Origin: Terriglobia bacterium
Lineage (GTDB): Bacteria; Acidobacteriota; Terriglobia; JAIQFV01
NCBI GenBank assembly: GCA_020072965.1
Contig: JAIQFY010000003.1
Location: 62,001-126,000, forward strand
Length of the DNA: 64,000 nucleotides
Reading direction: 5' to 3'
This document shows, piece after piece, positions 43,927 to 52,598 of the stretch. The notes beneath the pieces are model-generated. The model worked only from the letters and a program-made list of their open reading frames with translations, ran no database searches and was not told the DNA's origin. The first letter of the stretch is position 1. Each line of letters starts with the position of its first letter. The translations under genes were made by a program, and so were the position numbers.

Positions 43927-45168
43927 ATGAGAATCAGAATAGTCTCAAACTCTCCGTGGCATCCAAGTTGGATTGAAGCAAATACTTGTGATCGGCGCGG
44001 GTCCGCGATTCTGCTGGCGCTGTTCCTGACTCTGATTTTGTCGCTGCTGGGTCTTGCCTTTGCGATGGCCTCGATCACCGATACGGCGATCCATACCAGC
44101 AACCGGGAGGCCCTGGGGACTTACTACGTGGCGGAAGCGGGAAATGAGGAGGCCATCAGCCATACTGTGACTACACCGCGAAGCCAATTCAATCCCGACA
44201 AGCTCAAATCCTACACGGGGACCGTCCCGGTCGAAGTCACCAAGTGCTTCTACCGTAGCAGTTCAGATTCAGTCCCCGCCTGCCCTGTTACTTCGGGGGG
44301 GGGCGGTGTAAATCTCCCGGTCTCCGTCGGGTCTGGTAAATACAATGTTCGGTTGTGGTATTTGGGCGCTACAGGCACCGGTGCCGGTGAGACGCCAATA
44401 TACAAATATTTTGTTTCATCGACCGCAACGTCGAACTCTGCCGCAGTCAACAGTTCACAGTCGGCGGAGAGTCAGTTTAATGCTGAAGTCGTTGAAAATG
44501 CATTTCCTCCACACCCCCTGACCTCCTGCCTTGAACCTATAGGCAGTGGAACCAACAATCCCTTTGGTCTAACGGAAATGCAAGGTGCAAATACTTGCAA
44601 AGGCAATGTGAAAGGGACCCTTGATCCGACCTCGCCCCCCACCTGGCCGGGCTCGCCTCCACCGGGAGAAGAAAATTGTGGTGTTTACCCGATGTGCAAC
44701 TTTCCGACGCAGGCTCGGATCAAACAGGTTATGAGTACGAATGCGGATTTCAGTTACTCAGGCGCGATTACTGACTCCGTCCAACTCCCGACCAAGTTTT
44801 GGAAAGTTGATCCCACTATTGATCCGGCTACTGGCAAAATTGATCCCACTACCGGTCAGGCGTACATGGTTTATATAGACGGATCCTTTACCGTGAATGG
44901 CAGTGCGACGGTCTACGGCGTTTACTACATAACGGGGGATGTCAAATTTGTGGGACCTGCCCAAATACAAGGAGTCATTTTCGCGCCCAATGGAACGATG
45001 TTCACCGGCAAGGGCGGGGGCAGCCCCAATGTTCCTGATGCTGTTGGCGGTGTTTATGTTCACGGCGTCACAGCGACCGGGAGCCATTATAAAGCGTTAT
45101 ATAATTCGGACTACGTGAATGCTTTTCTTGGTCAGATACCCAAACGCATGTCCCGGGCGGGACGGTGA
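43927..45168 (+). CDS. PilX-like pilus assembly protein with beta-helical C-terminal region
   Basis: A 413-residue protein with a prepilin-like hydrophobic N-terminus (RRGSAILLALFLTLILSLLG) but no Glu at position 5, as in PilX. After ITDTAIHTSNREALGTYYVA comes a long globular part. Near the C-terminus repeated short strands (GSFTVNGSATVYGVYYITGD, VKFVGPAQIQGVIFAPNG) look like a polymer-forming or beta-helix region seen in PilX/DUF7305-type proteins. The ATG at 43927 has AAGGGGA seven bases ahead; an ATG at 43921 lies too close to it. It ends the operon; a terminator follows at 45252. No PilY1 gene is present. Confidence 0.72.
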   Translation: MRIRIVSNSPWHPSWIEANTCDRRGSAILLALFLTLILSLLGLAFAMASITDTAIHTSNREALGTYYVAEAGNEEAISHTVTTPRSQFNPDKLKSYTGTVPVEVTKCFYRSSSDSVPACPVTSGGGGVNLPVSVGSGKYNVRLWYLGATGTGAGETPIYKYFVSSTATSNSAAVNSSQSAESQFNAEVVENAFPPHPLTSCLEPIGSGTNNPFGLTEMQGANTCKGNVKGTLDPTSPPTWPGSPPPGEENCGVYPMCNFPTQARIKQVMSTNADFSYSGAITDSVQLPTKFWKVDPTIDPATGKIDPTTGQAYMVYIDGSFTVNGSATVYGVYYITGDVKFVGPAQIQGVIFAPNGTMFTGKGGGSPNVPDAVGGVYVHGVTATGSHYKALYNSDYVNAFLGQIPKRMSRAGR

Positions 45169-45251
45169 AGAGAAAGGGAGATCGGGCTAAAGAAAATCTC
45201 TTTCGCGTCGTGTGACTGACCCCGTCAAGTTGTCTTCAAGGTTGTCGACCC

Positions 45252-45295
45252 AAGGGTAAGGGCACGATTCAAATTGGGCCCTTGCCCCTTTTTTT
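45252..45295 (+). terminator. Strong rho-independent terminator after the minor-pilin operon
   Basis: GGGTAAGGGC (45254-45263) pairs with GCCCTTGCCC (45278-45287), one G-T wobble in ten pairs, followed by CTTTTTTT. It lies 84 bases after the PilX-like stop and ends the pilin operon. Confidence 0.88.
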
Positions 45296-45461
45296 GCCGA
45301 CGCAGCATCGCATTTCTCCCCCCTGCGGCACGATCAAAACCAGCGGACCCGGATTTCCAAACTCTCTCCTTTCTCCTTCCTCCTTCTGGATTAAGGCCCA
45401 AGCATAGTGTTTTGCTCTTTGCCCGCTTTCTATTTGTAGTTTTCGGACCCGATTCGGAGAA

Positions 45462-45489
45462 TTGACAAGCTTCGGAGCGTGCGTATAAT
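45462..45489 (+). promoter_or_regulatory. Consensus sigma-70 promoter for the SurA-like gene
   Basis: TTGACA at 45462-45467 and TATAAT at 45484-45489 with a 16-base spacer match both consensus boxes exactly. It lies about 55 bases before the ATG at 45545, so transcription would start near 45496. An open frame that starts earlier (45479) overlaps this promoter and is therefore not the true start. Confidence 0.85.
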
Positions 45490-45544
45490 GCTCGAAGGTT
45501 TATTACCTGTTAGGAATCAACTTGAATGTGAGGCGGTAAAAAGC

Positions 45545-46567
45545 ATGAGAAAAAATTGGATCCTGGCGGCCAGCCTGTTCGTTGTGTTGGCGACGATGTG
45601 CCGGGCAGAACAGAAGGTTTTGGAAGAAATCGTGGCGCGGGTGAATGACGATATAATCACCCGGTCGGACTTCGAAAAGAGCAAACAGCAGCTACGTCAG
45701 GAACTGGGACAACAGTTCTTTGGTGCGGACCTGGAGCGCGAGATAGCAGCCAAAGAGCAAAATGTGCTGCGTGATCTCATCGACCAGCTTCTCCTGATCC
45801 AGAAGGCGAAGGAACTGGGAATCAGCGTGGACACGGAACTCGTCAAGACCCTTGATCGTTACCGGGATGAGAACCATTTGAAAACTCTTGACGATCTGGA
45901 GCGCGAGGTAACCCGTCAGGGAATCAACTACGAGGACTTCAAGAGCAACATTCGGAACAGCCTCTTCACGCAGGCCGTAATTCGGCAGGAGGTCGGACGG
46001 CGAATTCAGATCACGCAGGAGGAAATCAACAAGTTCTATGAGGCTCACAAGAAGGAATTTGAGCGGCCGGAAGAAGTGAGATTCCGCGAGATCCTGATTT
46101 CCACTGAAGGCAAAGAGGATGCCCAGGTCAAGGAAGCGGCCAAGAAAGCAGGTGATCTCGCAGCGCGCGCGAAGAAGGGGGAGGACTTTGCAGATCTAGC
46201 CAAGAAGTTTTCGGATGGGCCAACGGCGAAAGAGGGAGGCGAACAGGACTTCATCCAGCGCAACTTGCTTCTCAAAGAGATCGCCGATGTCGTTTTTGCA
46301 CTGAAGCGAAATCAGGTGAGCGACCCGATCCTCACAAAATTTGGATATAAGATCATTAAGCTGGAAGACAAACACGAGTCCGGGATCCCGACGGTTGACA
46401 AGGTCAATGACCAGATTACCAATATCCTGTACATGCAACAGCTCGCCCCGGAGTTGAGAGTGTTCCTCGGCCAGTTACGGCAGGAATCCTACCTGGAAGT
46501 CAAATCGGGCTATGTGGATACCGGAGGGGTGTCTTCCGAAGTCAAATCAGAGGCCAAGTCGAATTAA
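45545..46567 (+). CDS. SurA-like periplasmic peptidyl-prolyl isomerase/chaperone
   Basis: A 340-residue exported protein. A signal peptide (MRKNWILAASLFVVLATMCRA) is followed by the SurA N-terminal chaperone domain (VLEEIVARVNDDIITRSDFE, LIDQLLLIQKAKELGI), then one PPIC/parvulin domain at about residues 175-275 (EEVRFREILIST, GEDFADLAKKFSDGPTAKEG). SurA helps outer-membrane proteins fold. GAGGCGG nine bases before the ATG and the consensus promoter just upstream set the start. It leads an apparent plus-strand group (S4 protein, YhaM-like, BlaI, M16 pair). Confident family call; it has one parvulin domain, against two in E. coli SurA. Confidence 0.85.
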   Translation: MRKNWILAASLFVVLATMCRAEQKVLEEIVARVNDDIITRSDFEKSKQQLRQELGQQFFGADLEREIAAKEQNVLRDLIDQLLLIQKAKELGISVDTELVKTLDRYRDENHLKTLDDLEREVTRQGINYEDFKSNIRNSLFTQAVIRQEVGRRIQITQEEINKFYEAHKKEFERPEEVRFREILISTEGKEDAQVKEAAKKAGDLAARAKKGEDFADLAKKFSDGPTAKEGGEQDFIQRNLLLKEIADVVFALKRNQVSDPILTKFGYKIIKLEDKHESGIPTVDKVNDQITNILYMQQLAPELRVFLGQLRQESYLEVKSGYVDTGGVSSEVKSEAKSN

Positions 46568-46636
46568 CTCCATAACGCGTTTCCACCAGGGGACAGCCGG
46601 CGGCCCCAGCCTATCGAGTGTATTGAGAGTGGCGGC

Positions 46637-46948
46637 GTGAAAGAGGAAGATTCATCGAATCCCGACCCGACGCGCCTGCGTTTGGATTTATTTCTCAAAT
46701 GGAGTGGCTTGATCCGGCGTCGTACCTTGTCCAAATGGTTGTGCGAGCGGGGGGCGATCCGGGTAAATGAGCAGGCTGCCAAGCCGGGACGAGCCGTCTC
46801 GGTGGGGGATCGCATCGCCATTCTGCGTGGGGACCGGCGTTTGATGGTCGAAGTCCTTGATCTGCCGACCCGGGTTCTAAATCCCCGTTCTGATCCGGCG
46901 GATCCTCAAAAATCACCCGAATGGTACCGCGTCATCAATCCGTCGTAA
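46637..46948 (+). CDS. S4-domain RNA-binding protein
   Basis: A 103-residue protein with an S4 domain at about residues 14-65 (LRLDLFLKWSGLIRRRTLSK, WLCERGAIRVNEQAAKPGRA). S4 proteins of this size bind RNA or ribosomes, for example RqcP/Hsp15 in stalled-ribosome rescue. The start is a GTG at 46637. The window also carries an NFACT protein of the RqcH type, so an RqcP-like role is possible, but the two are not adjacent. Confidence 0.75.
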   Translation: MKEEDSSNPDPTRLRLDLFLKWSGLIRRRTLSKWLCERGAIRVNEQAAKPGRAVSVGDRIAILRGDRRLMVEVLDLPTRVLNPRSDPADPQKSPEWYRVINPS

Positions 46949-46981
46949 GGATTATTGCCGACCGGTCCCAGCAGCGAGACT

Positions 46982-48028
46982 ATGAAACAAAAATTCATCC
47001 GGGACTTCGAAGCCAATTCCATCATCACGGAAACCTTTCTGGTCCGTTCCAAGGAGCTGCGCTCCAAGAAGTCAGGTGAGCCCTATCTCTCCCTCGTTTT
47101 GTCGGACAAGACCGGCGATCTCGATGCGAAAATGTGGGATAACGTAGAGGAATTCGATCCCCTCTTTGACAAAGACCACTTCATCAAGGCGAAAGGTCTG
47201 GTTCAGATCTACCGCAACAAGCCGCAGATGACCTTGCACAAGCTGCGGCGCCTGGAAGACCATGAAGTCGACTTCATGGACTTTTTCCCTTCTACGTCTA
47301 AGGATGTTGAACAGATGTATGCGGAACTGTTGGACGTGGTCGCCGGATTCACCCAGCACCCGCTCCGTGCAGTCATGCAGGAACTGCTCCTGGATGATGA
47401 GGTGAGGTGTCGATTGAAGCGGGCGCCCGCAGCCAAAAGCATGCATCACGCTTACCTGGGTGGCCTGTTGGAGCATATCGTTTCATTGTGCCGCCTGGCG
47501 CGCCTGGTGGTTCAAAATTATCAGGACATCAACATCGACCTGCTGTTGACCGGGGCGATTCTTCACGATATTGGAAAAATCTACGAACTGTCCTACGAGC
47601 GGGGCTTTGGCTATTCGACCAAAGGGCAACTGCTGGGACACATGGTCCTGGAGCTGGAAATGATCAGCGGTGTCATCGCCCGTCATCCCGACTTTCCGGC
47701 GGAACTCAAGACCATGATCGCCCATCTCATCATCAGTCACCACGGAGAATATGAATTCGGTTCGCCCAAGCTCCCGATGACGGTGGAAGCGCTGATCCTT
47801 CACAAGCTGGATGATTTGGACTCCAAGGTCCAAGCCATGCAGTGGATGATTGAGCGCGACAGCAATCTCGAAGGGGAGTGGACAAGTTATAGCCAGATCC
47901 TGCAACGGCCGATCTTTCGAGGCTCGCGGAAGCAGCCGGATTCCGAGACGGCTCCTAAAACGAGCCCGAAGCCCACCGAGGAGATGACACCGGCCATCGG
48001 CCCCGAGAGCGTCAAAAACAAATCTTAA
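46982..48028 (+). CDS. OB-fold and HD-domain 3'-5' exoribonuclease, YhaM-like
   Basis: A 348-residue protein. An OB-fold lies at about residues 15-85 (TFLVRSKELRSKKSGEPYLS, KTGDLDAKMWDNVEEF). An HD domain at about 150-290 carries the metal ligands HHAYLGGLLEHI, GAILHDIGKIYEL and LIISHHGEYEFGSP. The C-terminal tail is Pro/Ser/Thr-rich and extended. YhaM degrades RNA in Firmicutes. The start is the ATG at 46982 by family fit; a TTG at 46955 with AAGG four bases ahead is an alternative. It follows the S4 gene by 33 bases and precedes a BlaI repressor. Confidence 0.83.
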   Translation: MKQKFIRDFEANSIITETFLVRSKELRSKKSGEPYLSLVLSDKTGDLDAKMWDNVEEFDPLFDKDHFIKAKGLVQIYRNKPQMTLHKLRRLEDHEVDFMDFFPSTSKDVEQMYAELLDVVAGFTQHPLRAVMQELLLDDEVRCRLKRAPAAKSMHHAYLGGLLEHIVSLCRLARLVVQNYQDINIDLLLTGAILHDIGKIYELSYERGFGYSTKGQLLGHMVLELEMISGVIARHPDFPAELKTMIAHLIISHHGEYEFGSPKLPMTVEALILHKLDDLDSKVQAMQWMIERDSNLEGEWTSYSQILQRPIFRGSRKQPDSETAPKTSPKPTEEMTPAIGPESVKNKS

Positions 48029-48046
48029 GCCCCGTGAACGGTTTTC

Positions 48047-48523
48047 ATGCGTGGGCCGGTCTGGACGATACCCAACACCGTGGCTGAACCCGCCCCGATC
48101 CATCATAAGCTGACTCCCAAGCCGACCCGTGACCGACGCCATCGCGAGCACGCGATGTTCCTCACGGTTCAAGAACTGGAGTTAATGAAGATTGTCTGGG
48201 ACCTGGGAGAAGCCAGTGTGGCCCAGGTGCGGCAGCGTTATCAACCTGAGCGCAGCCGTGCCTACACGACGATCATGACAGTTCTTTCCCGCCTCGAGAA
48301 AAAAGGGATGCTCAAACAACGCAAGTCCGGGAAGGCTTTTTTTTACTCGGCGGTCCATTCACGGGAGGTGATGACCGAGGCGGTAATCGATGAGCTGGCC
48401 CGAATTTTCTTCAACAGCTCACGGGATTCACTCGCCGAATTCTGCCGCCGGAACCCTTCCGTTTCCTCCCCGCCTGCGAGGTCGGCTCCGAATCCCGGGT
48501 CAATCGACGAAACCCTCCTTTAA
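48047..48523 (+). CDS. BlaI/MecI-family transcriptional repressor
   Basis: A 158-residue DNA-binding protein. The winged-helix domain spans about residues 37-115 (LTVQELELMKIVWDLGEASV, RAYTTIMTVLSRLEKKGMLK, RKSGKAFFYSAVHSREVM), with a dimerisation helix and a Ser/Pro-rich tail. BlaI/MecI/CopY repressors are often inactivated by proteolysis by a membrane BlaR1-type sensor. No BlaR1 gene is seen here; instead two M16 peptidases follow. Its TAA overlaps the next ATG (TAATG). The ATG at 48047 is used but an internal ATG at 48155 (start of the core domain) is possible, and neither has a clear ribosome site. Confidence 0.82.
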   Translation: MRGPVWTIPNTVAEPAPIHHKLTPKPTRDRRHREHAMFLTVQELELMKIVWDLGEASVAQVRQRYQPERSRAYTTIMTVLSRLEKKGMLKQRKSGKAFFYSAVHSREVMTEAVIDELARIFFNSSRDSLAEFCRRNPSVSSPPARSAPNPGSIDETLL

Positions 48524-49923
48524 TGCTGCTTCGCCCCCTAACCCTCGCGCACCACCCTGTTGAGAACGGAATTCAGTTTGACAAATTTCCGGTTTTCGAT
48601 TTCAATCGGGGCTTTCCTACAGCGATGAGACTTGCCATGACTGAGCGAACGACCGGTACGAGTTCGTCCGCCGCCCCGTTGCAGCGTCGGCCCATCATCA
48701 AGACCGTGATGCCGAACGGTCTGACGGTGTTGACGAAGGAAATTCCACACTGTCCCGTGGTGTCGACGATCATTTTTTATCGCGTCGGATCACGCAACGA
48801 AGAAGAAGGACAAACCGGCAAGTCCCATTTCCTTGAGCACATGCTGTTCAAGGGAACCACCCGTTACCCGAAGGGGTCGATCGATCACACGACGCTTGTC
48901 AACGGGGGCGCGAACAACGCCTTTACCAGCGAAGACTGCACCGCCTATTACTTCGACTTTTCCGCAGATCGTTTTGAGGTCGCGCTCGACATCGAGGCGC
49001 AGCGAATGGTCGACACCCAGTTTTTTCCTGAGGAGTTTGAACACGAGAAGCAAGTGGTCACTGAGGAGTTGAAGATCAATCTGGATTCACCCTGGGGGGC
49101 GCTGGGCCAGGAGGTTCGTGCGACCGCATTCAAGGTCCATCCTTATAGACATCCTGTAGTGGGATGGATTGAGGATTTGACACGCGCGTCACGCCAGGAA
49201 ATGGAGGCTTACTACCGGCGATTCTATCATCCCAATAACGCCATCCTGGTCCTGGTGGGAGGGTTTGCGCCGGACCGCCTCCTGCAAATGGTCGAATCGA
49301 CCTTTGGATCGATCCCCCGAGGTCCTGATGTCCCGCCGGTGAAGATTGCGGAGCCGCCACAGCGTGGAGAAAAACGGGTCACCCTGAAGCGCCCGGGTCA
49401 GATCGAAAGAATTCATATGGCCTATCACGCCCCAAGCGTGTCCGAGGCTGATGCCTATGCGCTGCGCCTGGCCGCACTCACGCTCTCGGGAGGCAGGTCT
49501 TCCCGGCTTTACCAGCGTCTGATCGAACACGAACGATCGGCCGTAAGTGTGTCCGTGGAATTCTCCGAGTCCATCGACCCGACGCTTCTTGAGGTTCGGG
49601 CTGAAGTGGTTCCCGAGAAGACCCTTGATGGAGTGGAGGCAGCGATCAGCGAAGAGGCCTCCCGGTTGCAGGAGGAACTCCTGACGCGAGAGGAACTGGA
49701 AAAGACAAAGAACATGATTGAAGCCCACTTCGAGTTTGGCCGGGAAAGGGCCCTGAATGATGCCATCCAAACTGGCTATGCCGAGGCGATTATCGGCTAC
49801 GAACATCTGGATACGTATGTGGACCGGATTCGGGCCGTGACGGCGCAAGAAGTGCGGGATGCAGCACAGAAGTATTTGGGAATTGATAATCGCACGGTCG
49901 GGTGGTTGCGATGCAAACAATAA
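48523..49923 (+). CDS. M16 family zinc peptidase, catalytic subunit
   Basis: A 466-residue peptidase of the pitrilysin/insulinase family. The inverted zinc site is HFLEH, with the distant Glu in KQVVTEELKIN. The N-terminal half is catalytic and the C-terminal half is the matching structural half. The N-terminus has about 55 extra residues before PIIKTVMPNGLTVLTKE, and no signal peptide is clear, so it may be cytosolic. The start overlaps the BlaI stop (TAATG), suggesting coupling; a start at 48625 or 48640 would remove the extra residues. It forms a pair with the next gene. Confidence 0.85.
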   Translation: MLLRPLTLAHHPVENGIQFDKFPVFDFNRGFPTAMRLAMTERTTGTSSSAAPLQRRPIIKTVMPNGLTVLTKEIPHCPVVSTIIFYRVGSRNEEEGQTGKSHFLEHMLFKGTTRYPKGSIDHTTLVNGGANNAFTSEDCTAYYFDFSADRFEVALDIEAQRMVDTQFFPEEFEHEKQVVTEELKINLDSPWGALGQEVRATAFKVHPYRHPVVGWIEDLTRASRQEMEAYYRRFYHPNNAILVLVGGFAPDRLLQMVESTFGSIPRGPDVPPVKIAEPPQRGEKRVTLKRPGQIERIHMAYHAPSVSEADAYALRLAALTLSGGRSSRLYQRLIEHERSAVSVSVEFSESIDPTLLEVRAEVVPEKTLDGVEAAISEEASRLQEELLTREELEKTKNMIEAHFEFGRERALNDAIQTGYAEAIIGYEHLDTYVDRIRAVTAQEVRDAAQKYLGIDNRTVGWLRCKQ

Positions 49924-50122
49924 AACAGATGATAGGGGCGCCGCATTTTCCCGGGGTGAAGGAGCGTGAGGAGTTCGCTCCCCCCATTCGACAGGGTTGG
50001 GGGCTTCAAGGGTCAAATCGTGCGCAGAGCGAGTTCCTTAAGTACTATTTTATTGGGAGGCGTTGTGTCCATGTATGTGAAGTCGATTGGGCACGTTTCT
50101 GGGGGAAGTCGGATTGCGGCCA

Positions 50123-51415
50123 ATGAATCCATCGACCGTTGACAAAAGACCTCTGGCCTTTAACACCTCGGACATCGTTAAGAAGGTCCTACCGAACGGG
50201 TTAACCCTGCTTGTCTGTGAACGCCACAACACGGCTACCATTTCGATAGAGGTGTCGCTCCTGGCAGGATCCCGTCTCGAGACCGACGAAGTGGCCGGAC
50301 TCGCGTCCTTGACAGGGCGGTTGCTGACCGAGGGTACTACCTCCCGGAGCGCGGAGGAGATTGCGCTCACCATCGAGTCGGTGGGGGGCTCACTGGACTC
50401 GGGTACAGGGACGGAAGGCGCCGTGGTTTCCGCTTCGACCCTCTCCCGGGATTTTGACCTGGGTATGGAGCTCTGCGCCGACGTTCTCCTGCATCCTGCC
50501 TTTGAAGTGGATCGCGTGATCCACGAACGAGACAAGACCATTTCGGAAATTCGAAGCGCACAAGACCGGCCCCGAACCGTGCTCGACTGGAAATTCAATG
50601 AAATGATCTACGGGACCCATCCGCTGCATCGTCCTGCCGTGGGTTATGAGGGCTCCGTGGCGAAAATCGATCGGGAGCAGGTCGTTGATTTCCACCGAAG
50701 GTTCTTCTTCCCGGCGAATTGCTTTGTTTCCGTCGTGGGTGACTTTGAGAGGGAAGTCATTGTGCCCAAATTGGGGGAGATCTTCGGATCCTGGGTCGCC
50801 ACCGCTCCGCCCATCCCTGAAACCCCCGGGGTTGAACGGCAGACCGCTTCCACTGAAGTATTTGTGCCGATGGACAAGGAACAAGTCAATATCTACGTCG
50901 GTCATCTCGGGATTCGACGCTCCAACCCCGATTATTACCCTCTGAATGTCCTTGATGTAATCCTGGGAAGTGCCCCGGGGTTCACATCCCGCATTCCAAA
51001 GCGGCTGCGGGATGAGCAAGGATTGGCCTACTCCACCTTTGCCAACATCACCCAATCCTCCGGACTCGACCCGGGCCGCTTCATCGCCTACATCGGGACC
51101 TCCCCCGAACACCGGGAGCGGGCGATTGAAGGAATTCTTGGGGAGATTCGGAAGATCGTGGAACAGCCCGTGGCGCCGGATGAACTCCGCGACGCCAAAC
51201 AGTACCTGACCGGTAGTTTTGTATTCCAGTTTCAGACCAATTCTCAGATCGCACACTTCATGATTCTGGCAGAACGCTACGGGTTGGGTTTTGATTACGT
51301 GGAGAAATATCCCGGGCTGATCAATTCCGTTTCGGTCGACGATATTGCGAGGGTGGCAAAAACCTACCTGCATCCTGAGGCCGCGACAGTTGTAGTGGTA
51401 GGACCGAAGCGCTGA
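50123..51415 (+). CDS. M16 family peptidase-like protein, non-catalytic partner
   Basis: A 430-residue M16-fold protein (VKKVLPNGLTLLVCERHNTA, later IYVGHLGIRRSNPDYY, SRIPKRLRDEQGLAYS). At the place of the HxxEH motif it has ASLTGRLLTEGTTSR, so the zinc ligands are missing. Such partners supply the Arg/Tyr substrate-binding residues in two-subunit M16B enzymes. It lies about 200 bases after the catalytic gene. The ATG at 50123 is chosen; a TTG at 50087 opens the frame earlier. The pair is probably a heterodimeric peptidase. Confidence 0.83.
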   Translation: MNPSTVDKRPLAFNTSDIVKKVLPNGLTLLVCERHNTATISIEVSLLAGSRLETDEVAGLASLTGRLLTEGTTSRSAEEIALTIESVGGSLDSGTGTEGAVVSASTLSRDFDLGMELCADVLLHPAFEVDRVIHERDKTISEIRSAQDRPRTVLDWKFNEMIYGTHPLHRPAVGYEGSVAKIDREQVVDFHRRFFFPANCFVSVVGDFEREVIVPKLGEIFGSWVATAPPIPETPGVERQTASTEVFVPMDKEQVNIYVGHLGIRRSNPDYYPLNVLDVILGSAPGFTSRIPKRLRDEQGLAYSTFANITQSSGLDPGRFIAYIGTSPEHRERAIEGILGEIRKIVEQPVAPDELRDAKQYLTGSFVFQFQTNSQIAHFMILAERYGLGFDYVEKYPGLINSVSVDDIARVAKTYLHPEAATVVVVGPKR

Positions 51416-51417
51416 AG

Positions 51418-51612
51418 CCCCAAAATCCAAATCCCAAAGTCCAAATTCCAAACAAAACCCAAAATCCAAACGCCTCATATCGAGTTTAGTAAGGCGAAAT
51501 CAGCCTCTATACACCCAGCCGTCTGATCTGCCGAGGTGGAATTGCCCATCTTTGGAACACGAAAATTGCTTTGGGATTGGTTTTTGGAATTTGTTTGGAA
51601 TTTGGACTTTGA
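51418..51612. repeat. Intergenic inverted repeat of CCAAATTCC-type motifs (copy 2)
   Basis: The left arm (51418-51476) contains CAAAGTCCAAATTCCAAAC and the right arm (51570-51612) contains its near-exact complement, GTTTGGAATTTGGACTTTG; the spacer is about 90 bases. It lies between convergent genes (M16 partner end 51415, parvulin end 51614) and could form a long hairpin in either transcript. Copy 1 is at 31425-31616. Confidence 0.8.
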
Positions 51613-51613
51613 C

Positions 51614-52597
51614 TTATTGTTCTCCTGTCCTTTCGGTGCTGTAGTTGAATCCGAGATTCTGAAACCGGATCACGATTAAGGTGGATTTTTGCAGCCGGGC
51701 GATCTCCTGCGCCAACGCTTCCTTTCTGTGCTCATTGGTGAGGAGGGTTTGAATTCTTTGTCGGGCCTCTTCAAAGGGAATCACACGGCCCGGCCGAATT
51801 GCCATCAATTTGAAGATGTGGAAGCCATAGTCGGTCTGAACCACTCCCGAGTGTTGCTCCGGCTTCAACCGCATCACTACCCGTTCGAATTGCTCGGGCA
51901 ATTCGCCTCGACCAAACCATCCTAGGTCACCTCCCTTGACAGCCAATTCATTCTTTGAGTATTTCCGAGCGAGCGATTCGAATGATTTCCTCTTAGCCAA
52001 CATGCCCTCAATGCCGCGAGCCAGGGGTTCGTCTTTTACCAGGATTTCAGCGACGTGGTAACGCTCGGGCTCCTGGAATGATCCCAGATGAGAATCGTAA
52101 TATTTCCTTTCTTCGAGCGGAGAGGCGTCGAACCGGGCGGGAACAATCGATTGAAGGTAGCGATTAATGATCAGGTTGTCCCGAGCGTGCTCGAATCGCT
52201 TATCATCCCGGGTGATCACAGGCTTATTCTGGTTGGAGTCACCCAGGAGGGCGCTGTTGGCCAGAAAGTCCTGAACATCCCGATCAGATGCCGTCACCTG
52301 ATGTTGCCGGGCGGCCTGAAGCAACAGCCGCTCGTCAATAGCACGGTCAAGAAGTTCACTCAGCACCCCGTCATTCCGGTGGTTGGGACCGGCAGAATCG
52401 GGGAACCTTTCCTGGAGGAAAACCTCGAATTGGGCGGCGGTGAAGTCTTCATTTCCAATTTTGGCCAGGGTTCGATTTGGATCCAGATTTTGACCCGCCG
52501 AAGGCCGGCCTGAGGGCCTTCCACATCCTACTGCAATCGCCATTCCCAGGACCAGCAGCAGAATCTCCGGAGGGAGGATGCGGAAGTGGCGACCCAT
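51614..52597 (-). CDS. Lipoprotein parvulin-type peptidyl-prolyl isomerase (PpiC/SurA-like)
   Basis: A 327-residue exported protein. The signal peptide ends in a lipobox (GMAIAVGC), so the mature protein is lipid-anchored. The N-terminal chaperone helices are followed by a PPIC domain at about residues 175-265 (EPERYHVAEILVKDEPLARG, VKGGDLGWFGRGELPEQFER). The ATG at 52597 is used; GGAG lies about 11 bases ahead, inside the end of mfd. It starts one base after the mfd stop, so the two genes are probably co-expressed. It may assist folding of exported or outer-membrane proteins. This is the second parvulin in the window. Confidence 0.83.
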   Translation of the reverse strand: MGRHFRILPPEILLLVLGMAIAVGCGRPSGRPSAGQNLDPNRTLAKIGNEDFTAAQFEVFLQERFPDSAGPNHRNDGVLSELLDRAIDERLLLQAARQHQVTASDRDVQDFLANSALLGDSNQNKPVITRDDKRFEHARDNLIINRYLQSIVPARFDASPLEERKYYDSHLGSFQEPERYHVAEILVKDEPLARGIEGMLAKRKSFESLARKYSKNELAVKGGDLGWFGRGELPEQFERVVMRLKPEQHSGVVQTDYGFHIFKLMAIRPGRVIPFEEARQRIQTLLTNEHRKEALAQEIARLQKSTLIVIRFQNLGFNYSTERTGEQ

Positions 52598-52598
52598 T

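Noticed and set aside
50071-50142. Short 23-codon frame with GGGAGG before the second M16 gene
   Set aside because: Too short to support as a gene and it overlaps the chosen start; noted only as a possible leader.
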